Shown: in pieces, positions 1 through 16,202 of the stretch
How the letters are laid out: each line of letters opens with the position of its first letter
How positions within the stretch are numbered: the stretch's first letter is position 1
Source of the DNA: Chrysomallon squamiferum
Lineage: Eukaryota; Mollusca; Gastropoda; Neomphalida; Peltospiridae
Direction of reading: 5' to 3'
DNA: 64,000 nucleotides
NCBI GenBank assembly: GCA_012295275.1
Contig: CM022673.1
Coordinates: 19,335,810-19,399,809, forward strand
Notes under the pieces: model-generated
What the model was told of the DNA's origin: nothing
The model's input: the letters and a program-made list of their open reading frames with translations, nothing else
Database searches by the model: none
Program-made: the position numbers and the translations under genes

Positions 1-50
1 GTTTAATGACACATGTTATTGTGCTTTGTTTTTTGTTTGGCCATGTCCAG

Positions 51-1155
51 AATGGAGAAATTACTCCGAATGGCGAAGACATTGATAAAATTATAATTAC
101 TGGCATCCCCGAAAACAAGTCAAGAGATATCGACGTGTTGGTTTGTAAGAAAGGTAAGATAATAATGAATGATTGATGTAATTCATGTTTGATTTACCCA
201 CTTTCTGAAACGTAATTTCATGTATTGCTACTATTCCCCAACGACGAGGAAGAGATGATTTAACAAAACAAAGAAATATGGAAGATACAGTCAAATATAT
301 AAAGGTGGTTACGTTGAAAACGGCAATTGTACAGTTCAATCACAGGATCATAAAACTAATTTGTGCAAATATTGTGTTTCTTCTGACAACGAAGTGTATT
401 TTGTGAATTTAGTTTCGAAAAGTAAAGTTAATTGTATAAATACGGGAACTGACTTTTGACCGGTTTCATTTCTATATTACAGTTCCAACAACAACCACGC
501 CAGGAACAACAATTTCGCGTACTACAGGTAATCATTTCACATTAATTTGTATCGGTTACAAATCTTGAAGTCATTCGTTTAGCCGTCCGTGGTAGAGTAC
601 GGCAATGATTTGTTCAGGAGAAATATAGAACTAATTGTCGTTATAAACTTACATCTCTTCAAAATAATTGAAAAAAAGTGTGCAAGAAAAGTAACTGCAG
701 TCGTTTTCTTAATATCATTCCAGGTACGTCACCAACGACTGGAACAGGCCCGACATCAACTGTTTCTAGTGCAACCACTTCAGGTAACTCAACTATGATT
801 GTTTCACTTGTAAACAATTCGATCTCTATCGATTCATTTGCATAAAGAAAGTCGAGGACGGATTATGCATTTCGAGAGAAACAGAATAATTTATTTCTTT
901 ATTTATATATTACTAATTAAGTAATTAGGAAAACAAAGAAAACAGTAGTAGCAGCAGCAGTAGTAAAACGGACACATCTGATAGAAGAAGATCATGGTTC
1001 ATTTAGAACGAGTATGATTACGGCAAAGCCTTTCTGACTGAGATCGAAAAGTTTCAATAAAATAAATTGGAACGACAAAAGCTATAAAAAAGTTCCAAAT
1101 ACTACTACTGCTACTACTACTAACAGTAATTATAATAGTAACAATAATGATGATG

Positions 1156-1212
<57 letters not shown>

Positions 1213-1957
1213 GAAATAGAAATAGAAATAATAATAATACTACTACTACTACTATACTACTACTAATAATAATAACAATAGTAATAATAATTACAATAAT
1301 AATAATAAAAGAACAACAACAACAACAATACTCGTATAGTAGGAACAATAAAAAAATACATTAGGTTACAGATGATTCTACATTAGAAACAGACTCTAGC
1401 GAATTTTGATTAATAGTTGATTAGTAGTTTGCTGTGAACTTGTACCGATCGTTTTCACTGTCCCTCAAACATCATGGATTTTTGTTAATATTATTCCAGG
1501 TACGTCACCAACGACTGGAACAGGCCCAACATCAACTGTTTCTAGTGCAACCACTCCAGGTAACTCAACTATAATTGTTTCGCTTGGAAACAGTTTGATC
1601 TCTATCGATGCAGTTATATAAAGAAAGTCGAGGAGGGATTATCCATTTTTCAGTGAAACTTATCTTTTTGTTTGTTTCTTTCTTTCAGTAGTTCTAATTA
1701 ATTAATAATTTAATTAATAATTATTTTGTTTTTTGTTGTTGTTGAGATTTGAATCTTGAACAAGAACAGTATATTTTCATTATGTAATGTGTGGCAACGG
1801 AATTATCTTAGTTTCATAGTTGTTGTTAGTTTTTGATATCTCTTCGAAAGAGAATTTACGGTTCTGTCTACAAATGGTACCTTCGTTAAAAGCTATTTCT
1901 TTGTCCATTTACCAGGTCCGGTTACAAGCCCTACGATATCTGTCTCATCTGTCACAG
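51..1957 (+). CDS. Array A unit 1 (partial: exons d, e1-e4)
   Basis: Exons: d 51-153, e1 483-527, e2 724-783, e3 1500-1559, e4 1916-1957. The window opens in the c-d intron, so exons a-c of this unit lie upstream. Reading frame intact. The compound microsatellite at about 1100-1331 differs in layout from later units in its ACT block. The intron before exon a of unit 2 has a private change (gttgcaacg where most copies read gttacaacg). Confidence 0.85.
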
Positions 1958-4423
1958 GTAATGTCTTTCTAAAACAAGATTGAAGATATAATAATTTAGA
2001 AACTATCTGGAATTCTTTTTTAATGTTTAAGTGGTTCTTTATCGGTGTTTTTAAACAGCTTTAGTTGCAACGATTAGTTGTTTTCATTATTTCAAACTTC
2101 TATGAAACTTCAGATCCGATTAAGGTGATAACACCTTGTTATTGTTGCTTTTCTAGTTTGATAGGGTTTTCTACCTAAACCTTTGATGGTTTTCGTCTTA
2201 GTTTTTTTTTTTTCTGTGGTTTGACTTCTTTTTTTTTATGTTCATTTGTTTGTTTGTTTAATTGATGACGTTTCACTGAAACCCGCATTGTATCTCTCAA
2301 ACAGAATGTGAACTCACTGATATGATGGGCGAACCCGGTTCACCAAAACAACCTCTTAAGTACGATGCAGACACGAAAACGGCGGTGATAACAGTCGATG
2401 GTCCAGTAGAAAAGGTTACGAAAATACCTGAAGATGCTAAAGTGTACGTCACGAAGGTAAGAATTTAGCGGATGGTTAACGGAAACCTAACTCATTTACA
2501 TTTAATGCATCGATTATTCTCGATGTTGAAAGGCAGTTGCTAATTTAAATGTTTGTTTAATGAATAGGATAAACCAACTCCAGGTCCTGAGCAGAAAGTG
2601 TTTTATCCTGCCGGTAATCCTCCAAAGGACGGTACGACAATTACGGTAACAGTCAAGGATAAAACAGGTATTTATTAATCAGTTATTATAACTATGAAAA
2701 TAGAAAATCGCGATTGGTAGCAGTAAATATTAACAAGGAAAGTAGCGAATAAGTAAATAAATGAGGAAAATGTACTGATAATATAGAATAAATAAGAGAA
2801 ACTTAAAAATAAAATGGTGCAAAATCTACCATCAGTACAAACATACATTGTTCCTACTGTTACTTTCTGTTTAAAACAGGTACTGAAAAGCAATCAACAG
2901 CAGAAGTGAAGACTGAGGGTAATATTGTTACACTGAAACTTCCCAAGGACGAAACATTTGTTAACATCCCACAGCAGCCTGATGTTCTTAAAGTAGAGGA
3001 AATAAAACCAACCGTAAGGACATGCGAAATTGATTTGTGATTTGTAGAGGTGTGGGGAATAAAAAGTAAAAGAAAACGAAATGAAACAATAAAAAGAAAA
3101 AAGAAAAGAAAAAAAATATATAGAGTGTACAAAGAGGTATTCTTCTGAATCCACACGGCAGGGAAATAGCCGACGACTGTTACCTAATGTGATACTGATA
3201 TTCATTCATTTGATCGTACTTAAAACACTAAAGTCTTTCTTATATTTTCGAGATGAATAACCTATATTATTAATGTTTAATGACACATGTTATTGTGCTT
3301 TGTTTTTTGTTTGGCCATGTCCAGAATGGAGAAATTACTCCGAATGGCGAAGACATTGATAAAATTATAATTACTGGCATCCCCGAAAACAAGTCAAGAG
3401 ATATCGACGTGTTGGTTTGTAAGAAAGGTAAGATAATAATGAATGATTGATGTAATTCATGTTTGATTTACCCACTTTCTGAAACGTAATTTCATGTATT
3501 GCTACTATTCCCCAACGACGAGGAAGAGATGATTTAACAAAACAAAGAAATATGGAAGATACAGTCAAATATATAAAGGTGGTTACGTTGAAAACGGCAA
3601 TTGTACAGTTCAATCACAGGATCATAAAACTAATTTGTGCAAATATTGTGTTTCTTCTGACAACGAAGTGTATTTTGTGAATTTAGTTTCGAAAAGTAAA
3701 GTTAATTGTATAAATACGGGAACTGACTTTTGACCGGTTTCATTTCTATATTACAGTTCCAACAACAACCACGCCAGGAACAACAATTTCGCGTACTACA
3801 GGTAATCATTTCACATTAATTTGTATCGGTTACAAATCTTGAAGTCATTCGTTTAGCCGTCCGTGGTAGAGTACGGCAATGATTTGTTCAGGAGAAATAT
3901 AGAACTAATTGTCGTTATAAACTTACATCTCTTCAAAATAATTGAAAAAAGTGTGCAAGAAAAGTAACTGCAGTCGTTTTCTTAATATCATTCCAGGTAC
4001 GTCACCAACGACTGGAACAGGCCCGACATCAACTGTTTCTAGTGCAACCACTTCAGGTAACTCAACTATGATTGTTTCACTTGTAAACAATTCGATCTCT
4101 ATCGATTCATTTGCATAAAGAAAGTCGAGGACGGATTATGCATTTCGAGAGAAACAGAATAATTTATTTCTTTATTTATATATTACTAATTAAGTAATTA
4201 GGAAAACAAAGAAAACAGTAGTAGCAGCAGCAGTAGTAAAACGGACACATCTGATAGAAGAAGATCACGGTTCATTTAGAACGAGTATGATTACGGCAAA
4301 GCCTTTCTGACTGAGATCGAAAAGTTTCAATAAAATAAATTGGAACGACAAAAGCTATAAAAAGTTCCAAATACTACTACTGCTACTACTACTAACAGTA
4401 ATTATAATAGTAACAATAATATG

Positions 4424-4498
<75 letters not shown>

Positions 4499-7400
4499 GA
4501 AATAGAAATAATAATACTAATACTACTACTACTAATACTACTACTAATAATAATAACAATAGTAATAATAATTACAATAATAATAATAAAAAAGAACAAC
4601 AACAACAACAATACTCGTATAGTAGGAACAATAAAAAAAATACATTAGGTTACAGATGATTCTACATTAGAAACAGACTCTAGCGAATTTTGATTAATAG
4701 TTGATTAGTAGTTTGCTGTGAACTTGTACCGATCGTTTTCACTGTCCCTCAAACATCATGGATTTTTGTTAATATTATTCCAGGTACGTCACCAACGACT
4801 GGAACAGGCCCAACATCAACTGTTTCTAGTGCAACCACTCCAGGTAACTCAACTATAATTGTTTCGCTTGGAAACAGTTTGATCTCTATCGATGCAGTTA
4901 TATAAAGAAAGTCGAGGAGGGATTATCCATTTTTCAGTGAAACTTATCTTTTTTTTGTTTGTTTCTTTCTTTCAGTAGTTCTAATTAATTAATAATTTAA
5001 TTTAATAATTATTTTTTTTTGTTGTTGTTGAGATTTGAATCTTGAACAAGAACAGTATATTTTCATTATGTAATGTGTGGCAACGGAATTATCTTAGTTT
5101 CATAGTTGTTGTTTAGTTTTTTGATATCTCTTCGAAAGAGAATTTACGGTTCTGTCTACAAATGGTACCTTCGTTAAAAGCTATTTCTTTGTCCATTTAC
5201 CAGGTCCGGTTACAAGCCCTACGATATCTGTCTCATCTGTCACAGGTAATGTCTTTCTAAAACAAGATTGAAGATATAATAATTTAGAAACTATCTGGAA
5301 TTCTTTTTTAATGTTTAAGTGGTTCTTTATCGGTGTTTTAAACAGCTTTAGTTACAACGATTAGTTGTTTTCATTATTTCAAACTTCTATGAAACTTCAG
5401 ATCCGATTAAGGTGATAACACCTTGTTATTGTTGCTTTTCTAGTTTGATAGGGTTTTCTACCTAAACCTTTGATGGTTTTCGTCTTAGTTTTTTTTTTTC
5501 TGTGGTTTGACTTCTTTTTATGTTCATTTGTTTGTTTGTTTAATTGATGACGTTTCACTGAAACCCGCATTGTATCTCTCAAACAGAATGTGAACTCACT
5601 GATATGATGGGCGAACCCGGTTCACCAAAACAACCTCTTAAGTACGATGCAGACACGAAAACGGCGGTGATAACAGTCGATGGTCCAGTAGAAAAGGTTA
5701 CGAAAATACCTGAAGATGCTAAAGTGTACGTCACGAAGGTAAGAATTTAGCGGATGGTTAACGGAAACCTAACTCATTTACATTTAATGCATCGATTATT
5801 CTCGATGTTGAAAGGCAGTTGCTAATTTAAATGTTTGTTTAATGAATAGGATAAACCAACTCCAGGTCCTGAGCAGAAAGTGTTTTATCCTGCCGGTAAT
5901 CCTCCAAAGGACGGTACGACAATTACGGTAACAGTCAAGGATAAAACAGGTATTTATTAATCAGTTATTATAACTATGAAAATAGAAAATCGCGATTGGT
6001 AGCAGTAAATATTAACAAGGAAAGTAGCGAATAAGTAAATAAATGAGGAAAATGTACTGATAATATAGAATAAATAAGAGAAACTTAAAAATAAAATGGT
6101 GCAAAATCTACCATCAGTACAAACATACATTGTTCCTACTGTTACTTTCTGTTTAAAACAGGTACTGAAAAGCAATCAACAGCAGAAGTGAAGACTGAGG
6201 GTAATATTGTTACACTGAAACTTCCCAAGGACGAAACATTTGTTAACATCCCACAGCAGCCTGATGTTCTTAAAGTAGAGGAAATAAAACCAACCGTAAG
6301 GACATGCGAAATTGATTTGTGATTTGTAGAGGTGTGGGGAATAAAAAGTAAAAGAAACGAAATGAAATGAAACAAAAAAAAAAAAGAAAAGAAAAAAAAT
6401 ATATAGAGTGTACAAAGAGGTATTCTTCTGAATCCACACGGCAGGGAAATAGCCGACGACTGTTACCTAATGTGATACTGATATTCATTCATTTGATCGT
6501 ACTTAAAACACTAAAGTCTTTCTTATATTTTCGAGATGAATAACCTATATTATTAATGTTTAATGACACATGTTATTGTGCTTTGTTTTTTGTTTGGCCA
6601 TGTCCAGAATGGAGAAATTACTCCGAATGGCGAAGACATTGATAAAATTATAATTACTGGCATCTCCCGAAAACAAGTCAAGAGATATCGACGTGTTGGT
6701 TTGTAAGAAAGGTAAGATAATAATGAATGATTGATGTAATTCATGTTTGATTTACCCACTTTCTGAAACGTAATTTCATGTATTGCTACTATTCCCCAAC
6801 GACGAGGAAGAGATGATTTAACAAAACAAAGAAATATGGAAGATACAGTCAAATATATAAAGGTGGTTACGTTGAAAACGGCAATTGTACAGTTCAATCA
6901 CAGGATCATAAAACTAATTTGTGCAAATATTGTGTTTCTTCTGACAACGAAGTGTATTTTGTGAATTTAGTTTCGAAAAGTAAAGTTAATTGTATAAATA
7001 CGGGAACTGACTTTTGACCGGTTTCATTTCTATATTACAGTTCCAACAACAACCACGCCAGGAACAACAATTTCGCGTACTACAGGTAATCATTTCACAT
7101 TAATTTGTATCGGTTACAAATCTTGAAGTCATTCGTTTAGCCGTCCGTGGTAGAGTACGGCAATGATTTGTTCAGGAGAAATATAGAACTAATTGTCGTT
7201 ATAAACTTACATCTCTTCAAAATAATTGAAAAAGTGTGCAAGAAAAGTAACTGCAGTCGTTTTCTTAATATCATTCCAGGTACGTCACCAACGACTGGAA
7301 CAGGCCCGACATCAACTGTTTCTAGTGCAACCACTTCAGGTAACTCAACTATGATTGTTTCACTTGTAAACAATTCGATCTCTATCGATTCATTTGCATA

Positions 7401-7711
7401 AAGAAAGTCGAGGACGGATTATGCATTTCGAGAGAAACAGAATAATTTATTTCTTTATTTATATATTACTAATTAAGTAATTAGGAAAACAAAGAAAACA
7501 GTAGTAGCAGCAGCAGTAGTAAAACGGACACATCTGATAGAAGAAGATCATGGTTCATTTAGAACGAGTATGATTACGGCAAAGCCTTTCTGACTGAGAT
7601 CGAAAAGTTTCAATAAAATAAATTGGAACGACAAAAGCTATAAAAAAGTTCCAAATACTACTACTGCTACTACTACTACTAACAGTAATTATAATAGTAA
7701 CAATAATAATG

Positions 7712-7780
<69 letters not shown>

Positions 7781-10700
7781 GAAATAGAAATAATAATACT
7801 AATACTACTACTACTAATACTACTACTAATAATAATAACAATAGTAATAATAATTACAATAATAATAATAAAAGAACAACAACAACAACAATACTCGTAT
7901 AGTAGGAACAAAAAAAAATACATTAGGTTACAGATGATTCTACATTAGAAACAGACTCTAGCGAATTTTGATTAATAGTTGATTAGTAGTTTGCTGTGAA
8001 CTTGTACCGATCGTTTTCACTGTCCCTCAAACATCATGGATTTTTGTTAATATTATTCCAGGTACGTCACCAACGACTGGAACAGGCCCAACATCAACTG
8101 TTTCTAGTGCAACCACTCCAGGTAACTCAACTATAATTGTTTCGCTTGGAAACAGTTTGATCTCTATCGATGCAGTTATATAAAGAAAGTCGAGGAGGGA
8201 TTATCCATTTTTCAGTGAAACTTATCTTTTTGTTTGTTTCTTTCTTTCAGTAGTTCTAATTAATTAATAATTTAATTAATAATTATTATTTTTTTTGTTG
8301 TTGTTGAGATTTGAATCTTGAACAAGAACAGTATATTTTCATTATGTAATGTGTGGCAACGGAATTATCTTAGTTTCATAGTTGTTGTTAGTTTTTTGAT
8401 ATCTCTTCGAAAGAGAATTTACGGTTCTGTCTACAAATGGTACCTTCGTTAAAAGCTATTTCTTTGTCCATTTACCAGGTCCGGTTACAAGCCCTACGAT
8501 ATCTGTCTCATCTGTCACAGGTAATGTCTTTCTAAAACAAGATTGAAGATATAATAATTTAGAAACTATCTGGAATTCTTTTTTAATGTTTAAGTGGTTC
8601 TTTATCGGTGTTTTAAACAGCTTTAGTTACAACGATTAGTTGTTTTCATTATTTCAAACTTCTATGAAACTTCAGATCCGATTAAGGTGATAACACCTTG
8701 TTATTGTTTTTTTTCTAGTTTGATAGGGTTTTCTACCTAAACCTTTGATGGTTTTCGTCTTAGTTTTTTCTGTGGTTTGACTTCTTTTTATGTTCATTTG
8801 TTTGTTTGTTTAATTGATGACGTTTCACTGAAACCCGCATTGTATCTCTCAAACAGAATGTGAACTCACTGATATGATGGGCGAACCCGGTTCACCAAAA
8901 CAACCTCTTAAGTACGATGCAGACACGAAAACGGCGGTGATAACAGTCGATGGTCCAGTAGAAAAGGTTACGAAAATACCTGAAGATGCTAAAGTGTACG
9001 TCACGAAGGTAAGAATTTAGCGGATGGTTAACGGAAACCTAACTCATTTACATTTAATGCATCGATTATTCTCGATGTTGAAAGGCAGTTGCTAATTTAA
9101 ATGTTTGTTTAATGAATAGGATAAACCAACTCCAGGTCCTGAGCAGAAAGTGTTTTATCCTGCCGGTAATCCTCCAAAGGACGGTACGACAATTACGGTA
9201 ACAGTCAAGGATAAAACAGGTATTTATTAATCAGTTATTATAACTATGAAAATAGAAAATCGCGATTGGTAGCAGTAAATATTAACAAGGAAAGTAGCGA
9301 ATAAGTAAATAAATGAGGAAAATGTACTGATAATATAGAATAAATAAGAGAAACTTAAAAATAAAATGGTGCAAAATCTACCATCAGTACAAACATACAT
9401 TGTTCCTACTGTTACTTTCTGTTTAAAACAGGTACTGAAAAGCAATCAACAGCAGAAGTGAAGACTGAGGGTAATATTGTTACACTGAAACTTCCCAAGG
9501 ACGAAACATTTGTTAACATCCCACAGCAGCCTGATGTTCTTAAAGTAGAGGAAATAAAACCAACCGTAAGGACATGCGAAATTGATTTGTGATTTGTAGA
9601 GGTGTGGGGAATAAAAAGTAAAAGAAAACGAAATGAAACAATAAAAAGAAAAAAGAAAAGAAAAAAAATATATAGAGTGTACAAAGAGGTATTCTTCTGA
9701 ATCCACACGGCAGGGAAATAGCCGACGACTGTTACCTAATGTGATACTGATATTCATTCATTTGATCGTACTTAAAACACTAAAGTCTTTCTTATATTTT
9801 CGAGATGAATAACCTATATTATTAATGTTTAATGACACATGTTATTGTGCTTTGTTTTTTGTTTGGCCATGTCCAGAATGGAGAAATTACTCCGAATGGC
9901 GAAGACATTGATAAAATTATAATTACTGGCATCCCCGAAAACAAGTCAAGAGATATCGACGTGTTGGTTTGTAAGAAAGGTAAGATAATAATGAATGATT
10001 GATGTAATTCATGTTTGATTTACCCACTTTCTGAAACGTAATTTCATGTATTGCTACTATTCCCCAACGACGAGGAAGAGATGATTTAACAAAACAAAGA
10101 AATATGGAAGATACAGTCAAATATATAAAGGTGGTTACGTTGAAAACGGCAATTGTACAGTTCAATCACAGGATCATAAAACTAATTTGTGCAAATATTG
10201 TGTTTCTTCTGACAACGAAGTGTATTTTGTGAATTTAGTTTCGAAAAGTAAAGTTAATTGTATAAATACGGGAACTGACTTTTGACCGGTTTCATTTCTA
10301 TATTACAGTTCCAACAACAACCACGCCAGGAACAACAATTTCGCGTACTACAGGTAATCATTTCACATTAATTTGTATCGGTTACAAATCTTGAAGTCAT
10401 TCGTTTAGCCGTCCGTGGTAGAGTACGGCAATGATTTGTTCAGGAGAAATATAGAACTAATTGTCGTTATAAACTTACATCTCTTCAAAATAATTGAAAA
10501 AGTGTGCAAGAAAAGTAACTGCAGTCGTTTTCTTAATATCATTCCAGGTACGTCACCAACGACTGGAACAGGCCCGACATCAACTGTTTCTAGTGCAACC
10601 ACTTCAGGTAACTCAACTATGATTGTTTCACTTGTAAACAATTCGATCTCTATCGATTCATTATAAAGAAAGTCGAGGACGGATTATGCATTTCGAGAGA

Positions 10701-10973
10701 AACAGAATAATTTATTTCTTTATTTATATATTACTAATTAAGTAATTAGGAAAACAAAGAAAACAGTAGTAGCAGCAGCAGTAGTAAAACGGACACATCT
10801 GATAGAAGAAGATCATGGTTCATTTAGAACGAGTATGATTACGGCAAAGCCTTTCTGACTGAGATCGAAAAGTTTCAATAAAATAAATTGGAACGACAAA
10901 AGCTATAAAAAAGTTCCAAATACTACTACTACTACTACTACTAACAGTAATTATAATAGTAACAATAATGATG

Positions 10974-11033
<60 letters not shown>

Positions 11034-14000
11034 GAAATAGAAATAGAAATAATAATACTAATACTACTACTACTAATACTACTACTAATAATAATAACAA
11101 TAGTAATAATAATTACAATAATAATAATAAAAGAACAACAACAACAACAATACTCGTCGTATAGTAGGAACAATACAAAAAAAATACATTAGGTTACAGA
11201 TGATTCTACATTAGAAACAGACTCTAGCGAATTTTGATTAATAGTTGATTAGTAGTTTGCTGTGAACTTGTACCGATCGTTTTCACTGTCCCTCAAACAT
11301 CATGGATTTTGTTAATATTATTCCAGGTACGTCACCAACGACTGGAACAGGCCCAACATCAACTGTTTCTAGTGCAACCACTCCAGGTAACTCAACTATA
11401 ATTGTTTCGCTTGGAAACAGTTTGATCTCTATCGATGCAGTTATATAAAGAAAGTCGAGGAGGGATTATCCATTTTTCAGTGAAACTTATCTTTTTGTTT
11501 GTTTCTTTCTTTCAGTAGTTCTAATTAATTAATAATTTAATTAATAATTATTTTTTTTTTGTTGTTGTTGAGATTTGAATCTTGAACAAGAACAGTATAT
11601 TTTCATTATGTAATGTGTGGCAACGGAATTATCTTAGTTTCATAGTTGTTGTTAGTTTTGATATCTCTTCGAAAGAGAATTTACGGTTCTGTCTACAAAT
11701 GGTACCTTCGTTAAAAGCTATTTCTTTGTCCATTTACCAGGTCCGGTTACAAGCCCTACGATATCTGTCTCATCTGTCACAGGTAATGTCTTTCTAAAAC
11801 AAGATTGAAGATATAATAATTTAGAAACTATCTGGAATTCTTTTTTAATGTTTAAGTGGTTCTTTATCGGTGTTTTAAACAGCTTTAGTTACAACGATTA
11901 GTTGTTTTCATTATTTCAAACTTCTATGAAACTTCAGATCCGATTAAGGTGATAACACCTTGTTATTGTTGCTTTTTTCTAGTTTGATAGGGTTTTCTAC
12001 CTAAACCTTTGATGGTTTTCGTCTTAGTTTTTTTCTGTGGTTTGACTTCTTTTTTTATGTTCATTTGTTTGTTTGTTTAATTGATGACGTTTCACTGAAA
12101 CCCGCATTGTATCTCTCAAACAGAATGTGAACTCACTGATATGATGGGCGAACCCGGTTCACCAAAACAACCTCTTAAGTACGATGCAGACACGAAAACG
12201 GCGGTGATAACAGTCGATGGTCCAGTAGAAAAGGTTACGAAAATACCTGAAGATGCTAAAGTGTACGTCACGAAGGTAAGAATTTAGCGGATGGTTAACG
12301 GAAACCTAACTCATTTACATTTAATGCATCGATTATTCTCGATGTTGAAAGGCAGTTGCTAATTTAAATGTTTGTTTAATGAATAGGATAAACCAACTCC
12401 AGGTCCTGAGCAGAAAGTGTTTTATCCTGCCGGTAATCCTCCAAAGGACGGTACGACAATTACGGTAACAGTCAAGGATAAAACAGGTATTTATTAATCA
12501 GTTATTATAACTATGAAAATAGAAAATCGCGATTGGTAGCAGTAAATATTAACAAGGAAAGTAGCGAATAAGTAAATAAATGAGGAAAATGTACTGATAA
12601 TATAGAATAAATAAGAGAAACTTAAAAATAAAATGGTGCAAAATCTACCATCAGTACAAACACATTGTTCCTACTGTTACTTTCTGTTTAAAACAGGTAC
12701 TGAAAAGCAATCAACAGCAGAAGTGAAGACTGAGGGTAATATTGTTACACTGAAACTTCCCAAGGACGAAACATTTGTTAACATCCCACAGCAGCCTGAT
12801 GTTCTTAAAGTAGAGGAAATAAAACCAACCGTAAGGACATGCGAAATTGATTTGTGATTTGTAGAGGTGTGGGGAATAAAAAGTAAAAGAAAACGAAATG
12901 AAACAATAAAAAGAAAAAAGAAAAGAAAAAAAAATATATAGAGTGTACAAAGAGGTATTCTTCTGAATCCACACGGCAGGGAAATAGCCGACGACTGTTA
13001 CCTAATGTGATACTGATATTCATTCATTTGATCGTACTTAAAAACACTAAAGTCTTTCTTATATTTTCGAGATGAATAACCTATATTATTAATGTTTAAT
13101 GACACATGTTATTGTGCTTTGTTTTTTGTTTGGCCATGTCCAGAATGGAGAAATTACTCCGAATGGCGAAGACATTGATAAAATTATAATTACTGGCATC
13201 CCCGAAAACAAGTCAAGAGATATCGACGTGTTGGTTTGTAAGAAAGGTAAGATAATAATGAATGATTGATGTAATTCATGTTTGATTTACCCACTTTCTG
13301 AAACGTAATTTCATGTATTGCTACTATTCCCCAACGACGAGGAAGAGATGATTTAACAAAACAAAGAAATATGGAAGATACAGTCAAATATATAAAGGTG
13401 GTTACGTTGAAAACGGCAATTGTACAGTTCAATCACAGGATCATAAAACTAATTTGTGCAAATATTGTGTTTCTTCTGACAACGAAGTGTATTTTGTGAA
13501 TTTAGTTTCGAAAAGTAAAGTTAATTGTATAAATACGGGAACTGACTTTTGACCGGTTTCATTTCTATATTACAGTTCCAACAACAACCACGCCAGGAAC
13601 AACAATTTCGCGTACTACAGGTAATCATTTCACATTAATTTGTATCGGTTACAAATCTTGAAGTCATTCGTTTAGCCGTCCGTGGTAGAGTACGGCAATG
13701 ATTTGTTCAGGAGAAATATAGAACTAATTGTCGTTATAAACTTACATCTCTTCAAAATAATTGAAAAAGTGTGCAAGAAAAGTAACTGCAGTCGTTTTCT
13801 TAATATCATTCCAGGTACGTCACCAACGACTGGAACAGGCCCGACATCAACTGTTTCTAGTGCAACCACTTCAGGTAACTCAACTATGATTGTTTCACTT
13901 GTAAACAATTCGATCTCTATCGATTCATTTGCATAAAGAAAGTCGAGGACGGATTATGCATTTCGAGAGAAACAGAATAATTTATTTCTTTATTTATATA

Positions 14001-14248
14001 TTACTAATTAAGTAATTAGGAAAACAAAGAAAACAGTAGTAGCAGCAGCAGTAGTAAAACGGACACATCTGATAGAAGAAGATCACGGTTCATTTAGAAC
14101 GAGTATGATTACGGCAAAGCCTTTCTGACTGAGATCGAAAAGTTTCAATAAAATAAATTGGAACGACAAAAGCTATAAAAAGTTCCAAATACTACTACTG
14201 CTACTACTACTAACAGTAATTATAATAATAGTAATAATGATGATAATA

Positions 14249-14300
<52 letters not shown>

Positions 14301-16166
14301 GAAATAGAAATAGAAATAATACTAATACTACTACTACTAATACTACTACTAATAATAATAACAATAGTAATAATAATTACAATAATAATAATAAAAGAAC
14401 AACAACAACAACAATACTCGTATAGTAGGAACAATAAAAAAATACATTAGGTTACAGATGATTCTACATTAGAAACAGACTCTAGCGAATTTTGATTAAT
14501 AGTTGATTAGTAGTTTGCTGTGAACTTGTACCGATCGTTTTCACTGTCCCTCAAACATCATGGATTTTTGTTAATATTATTCCAGGTACGTCACCAACGA
14601 CTGGAACAGGCCCAACATCAACTGTTTCTAGTGCAACCACTCCAGGTAACTCAACTATAATTGTTTCGCTTGGAAACAGTTTGATCTCTATCGATGCAGT
14701 TATATAAAGAAAGTCGAGGAGGGATTATCCATTTTTCAGTGAAACTTATCTTTTTGTTTGTTTCTTTCTTTCAGTAGTTCTAATTAATTAATAATTTAAT
14801 TAATAATTATTATTTTTTGTTGTTGTTGAGATTTGAATCTTGAACAAGAACAGTATATTTTCATTATGTAATGTGTGGCAACGGAATTATCTTAGTTTCA
14901 TAGTTGTTGTTAGTTTTTTGATATCTCTTCGAAAGAGAATTTACGGTTCTGTCTACAAATGGTACCTTCGTTAAAAGCTATTTCTTTGTCCATTTACCAG
15001 GTCCGGTTACAAGCCCTACGATATCTGTCTCATCTGTCACAGGTAATGTCTTTCTAAAACAAGATTGAAGATATAATAATTTAGAAACTATCTGGAATTC
15101 TTTTTTAATGTTTAAGTGGTTCTTTATCGGTGTTTTAAACAGCTTTAGTTACAACGATTAGTTGTTTTCATTATTTCAAACTTCTATGAAACTTCAGATC
15201 CGATTAAGGTGATAACACCTTGTTATTGTTGCTTTTCTAGTTTGATAGGGTTTTCTACCTAAACCTTTGATGGTTTTCGTCTTAGTTTTTTTTCTGTGGT
15301 TTGACTTCTTTTTATGTTCATTTGTTTGTTTGTTTAATTGATGACGTTTCACTGAAACCCGCATTGTATCTCTCAAACAGAATGTGAACTCACTGATATG
15401 ATGGGCGAACCCGGTTCACCAAAACAACCTCTTAAGTACGATGCAGACACGAAAACGGCGGTGATAACAGTCGATGGTCCAGTAGAAAAGGTTACGAAAA
15501 TACCTGAAGATGCTAAAGTGTACGTCACGAAGGTAAGAATTTAGCGGATGGTTAACGGAAACCTAACTCATTTACATTTAATGCATCGATTATTCTCGAT
15601 GTTGAAAGGCAGTTGCTAATTTAAATGTTTGTTTAATGAATAGGATAAACCAACTCCAGGTCCTGAGCAGAAAGTGTTTTATCCTGCCGGTAATCCTCCA
15701 AAGGACGGTACGACAATTACGGTAACAGTCAAGGATAAAACAGGTATTTATTAATCAGTTATTATAACTATGAAAATAGAAAATCGCGATTGGTAGCAGT
15801 AAATATTAACAAGGAAAGTAGCGAATAAGTAAATAAATGAGGAAAATGTACTGATAATATAGAATAAATAAGAGAAACTTAAAAATAAAATGGTGCAAAA
15901 TCTACCATCAGTACAAACATACATTGTTCCTACTGTTACTTTCTGTTTAAAACAGGTACTGAAAAGCAATCAACAGCAGAAGTGAAGACTGAGGGTAATA
16001 TTGTTACACTGAAACTTCCCAAGGACGAAACATTTGTTAACATCCCACAGCAGCCTGATGTTCTTAAAGTAGAGGAAATAAAACCAACCGTAAGGACATG
16101 CGAAATTGATTTGTGATTTGTAGAGGTGTGGGGAATAAAAAGTAAAAAAAAAACGAAAATGAAAAA

Positions 16167-16202
<36 letters not shown>

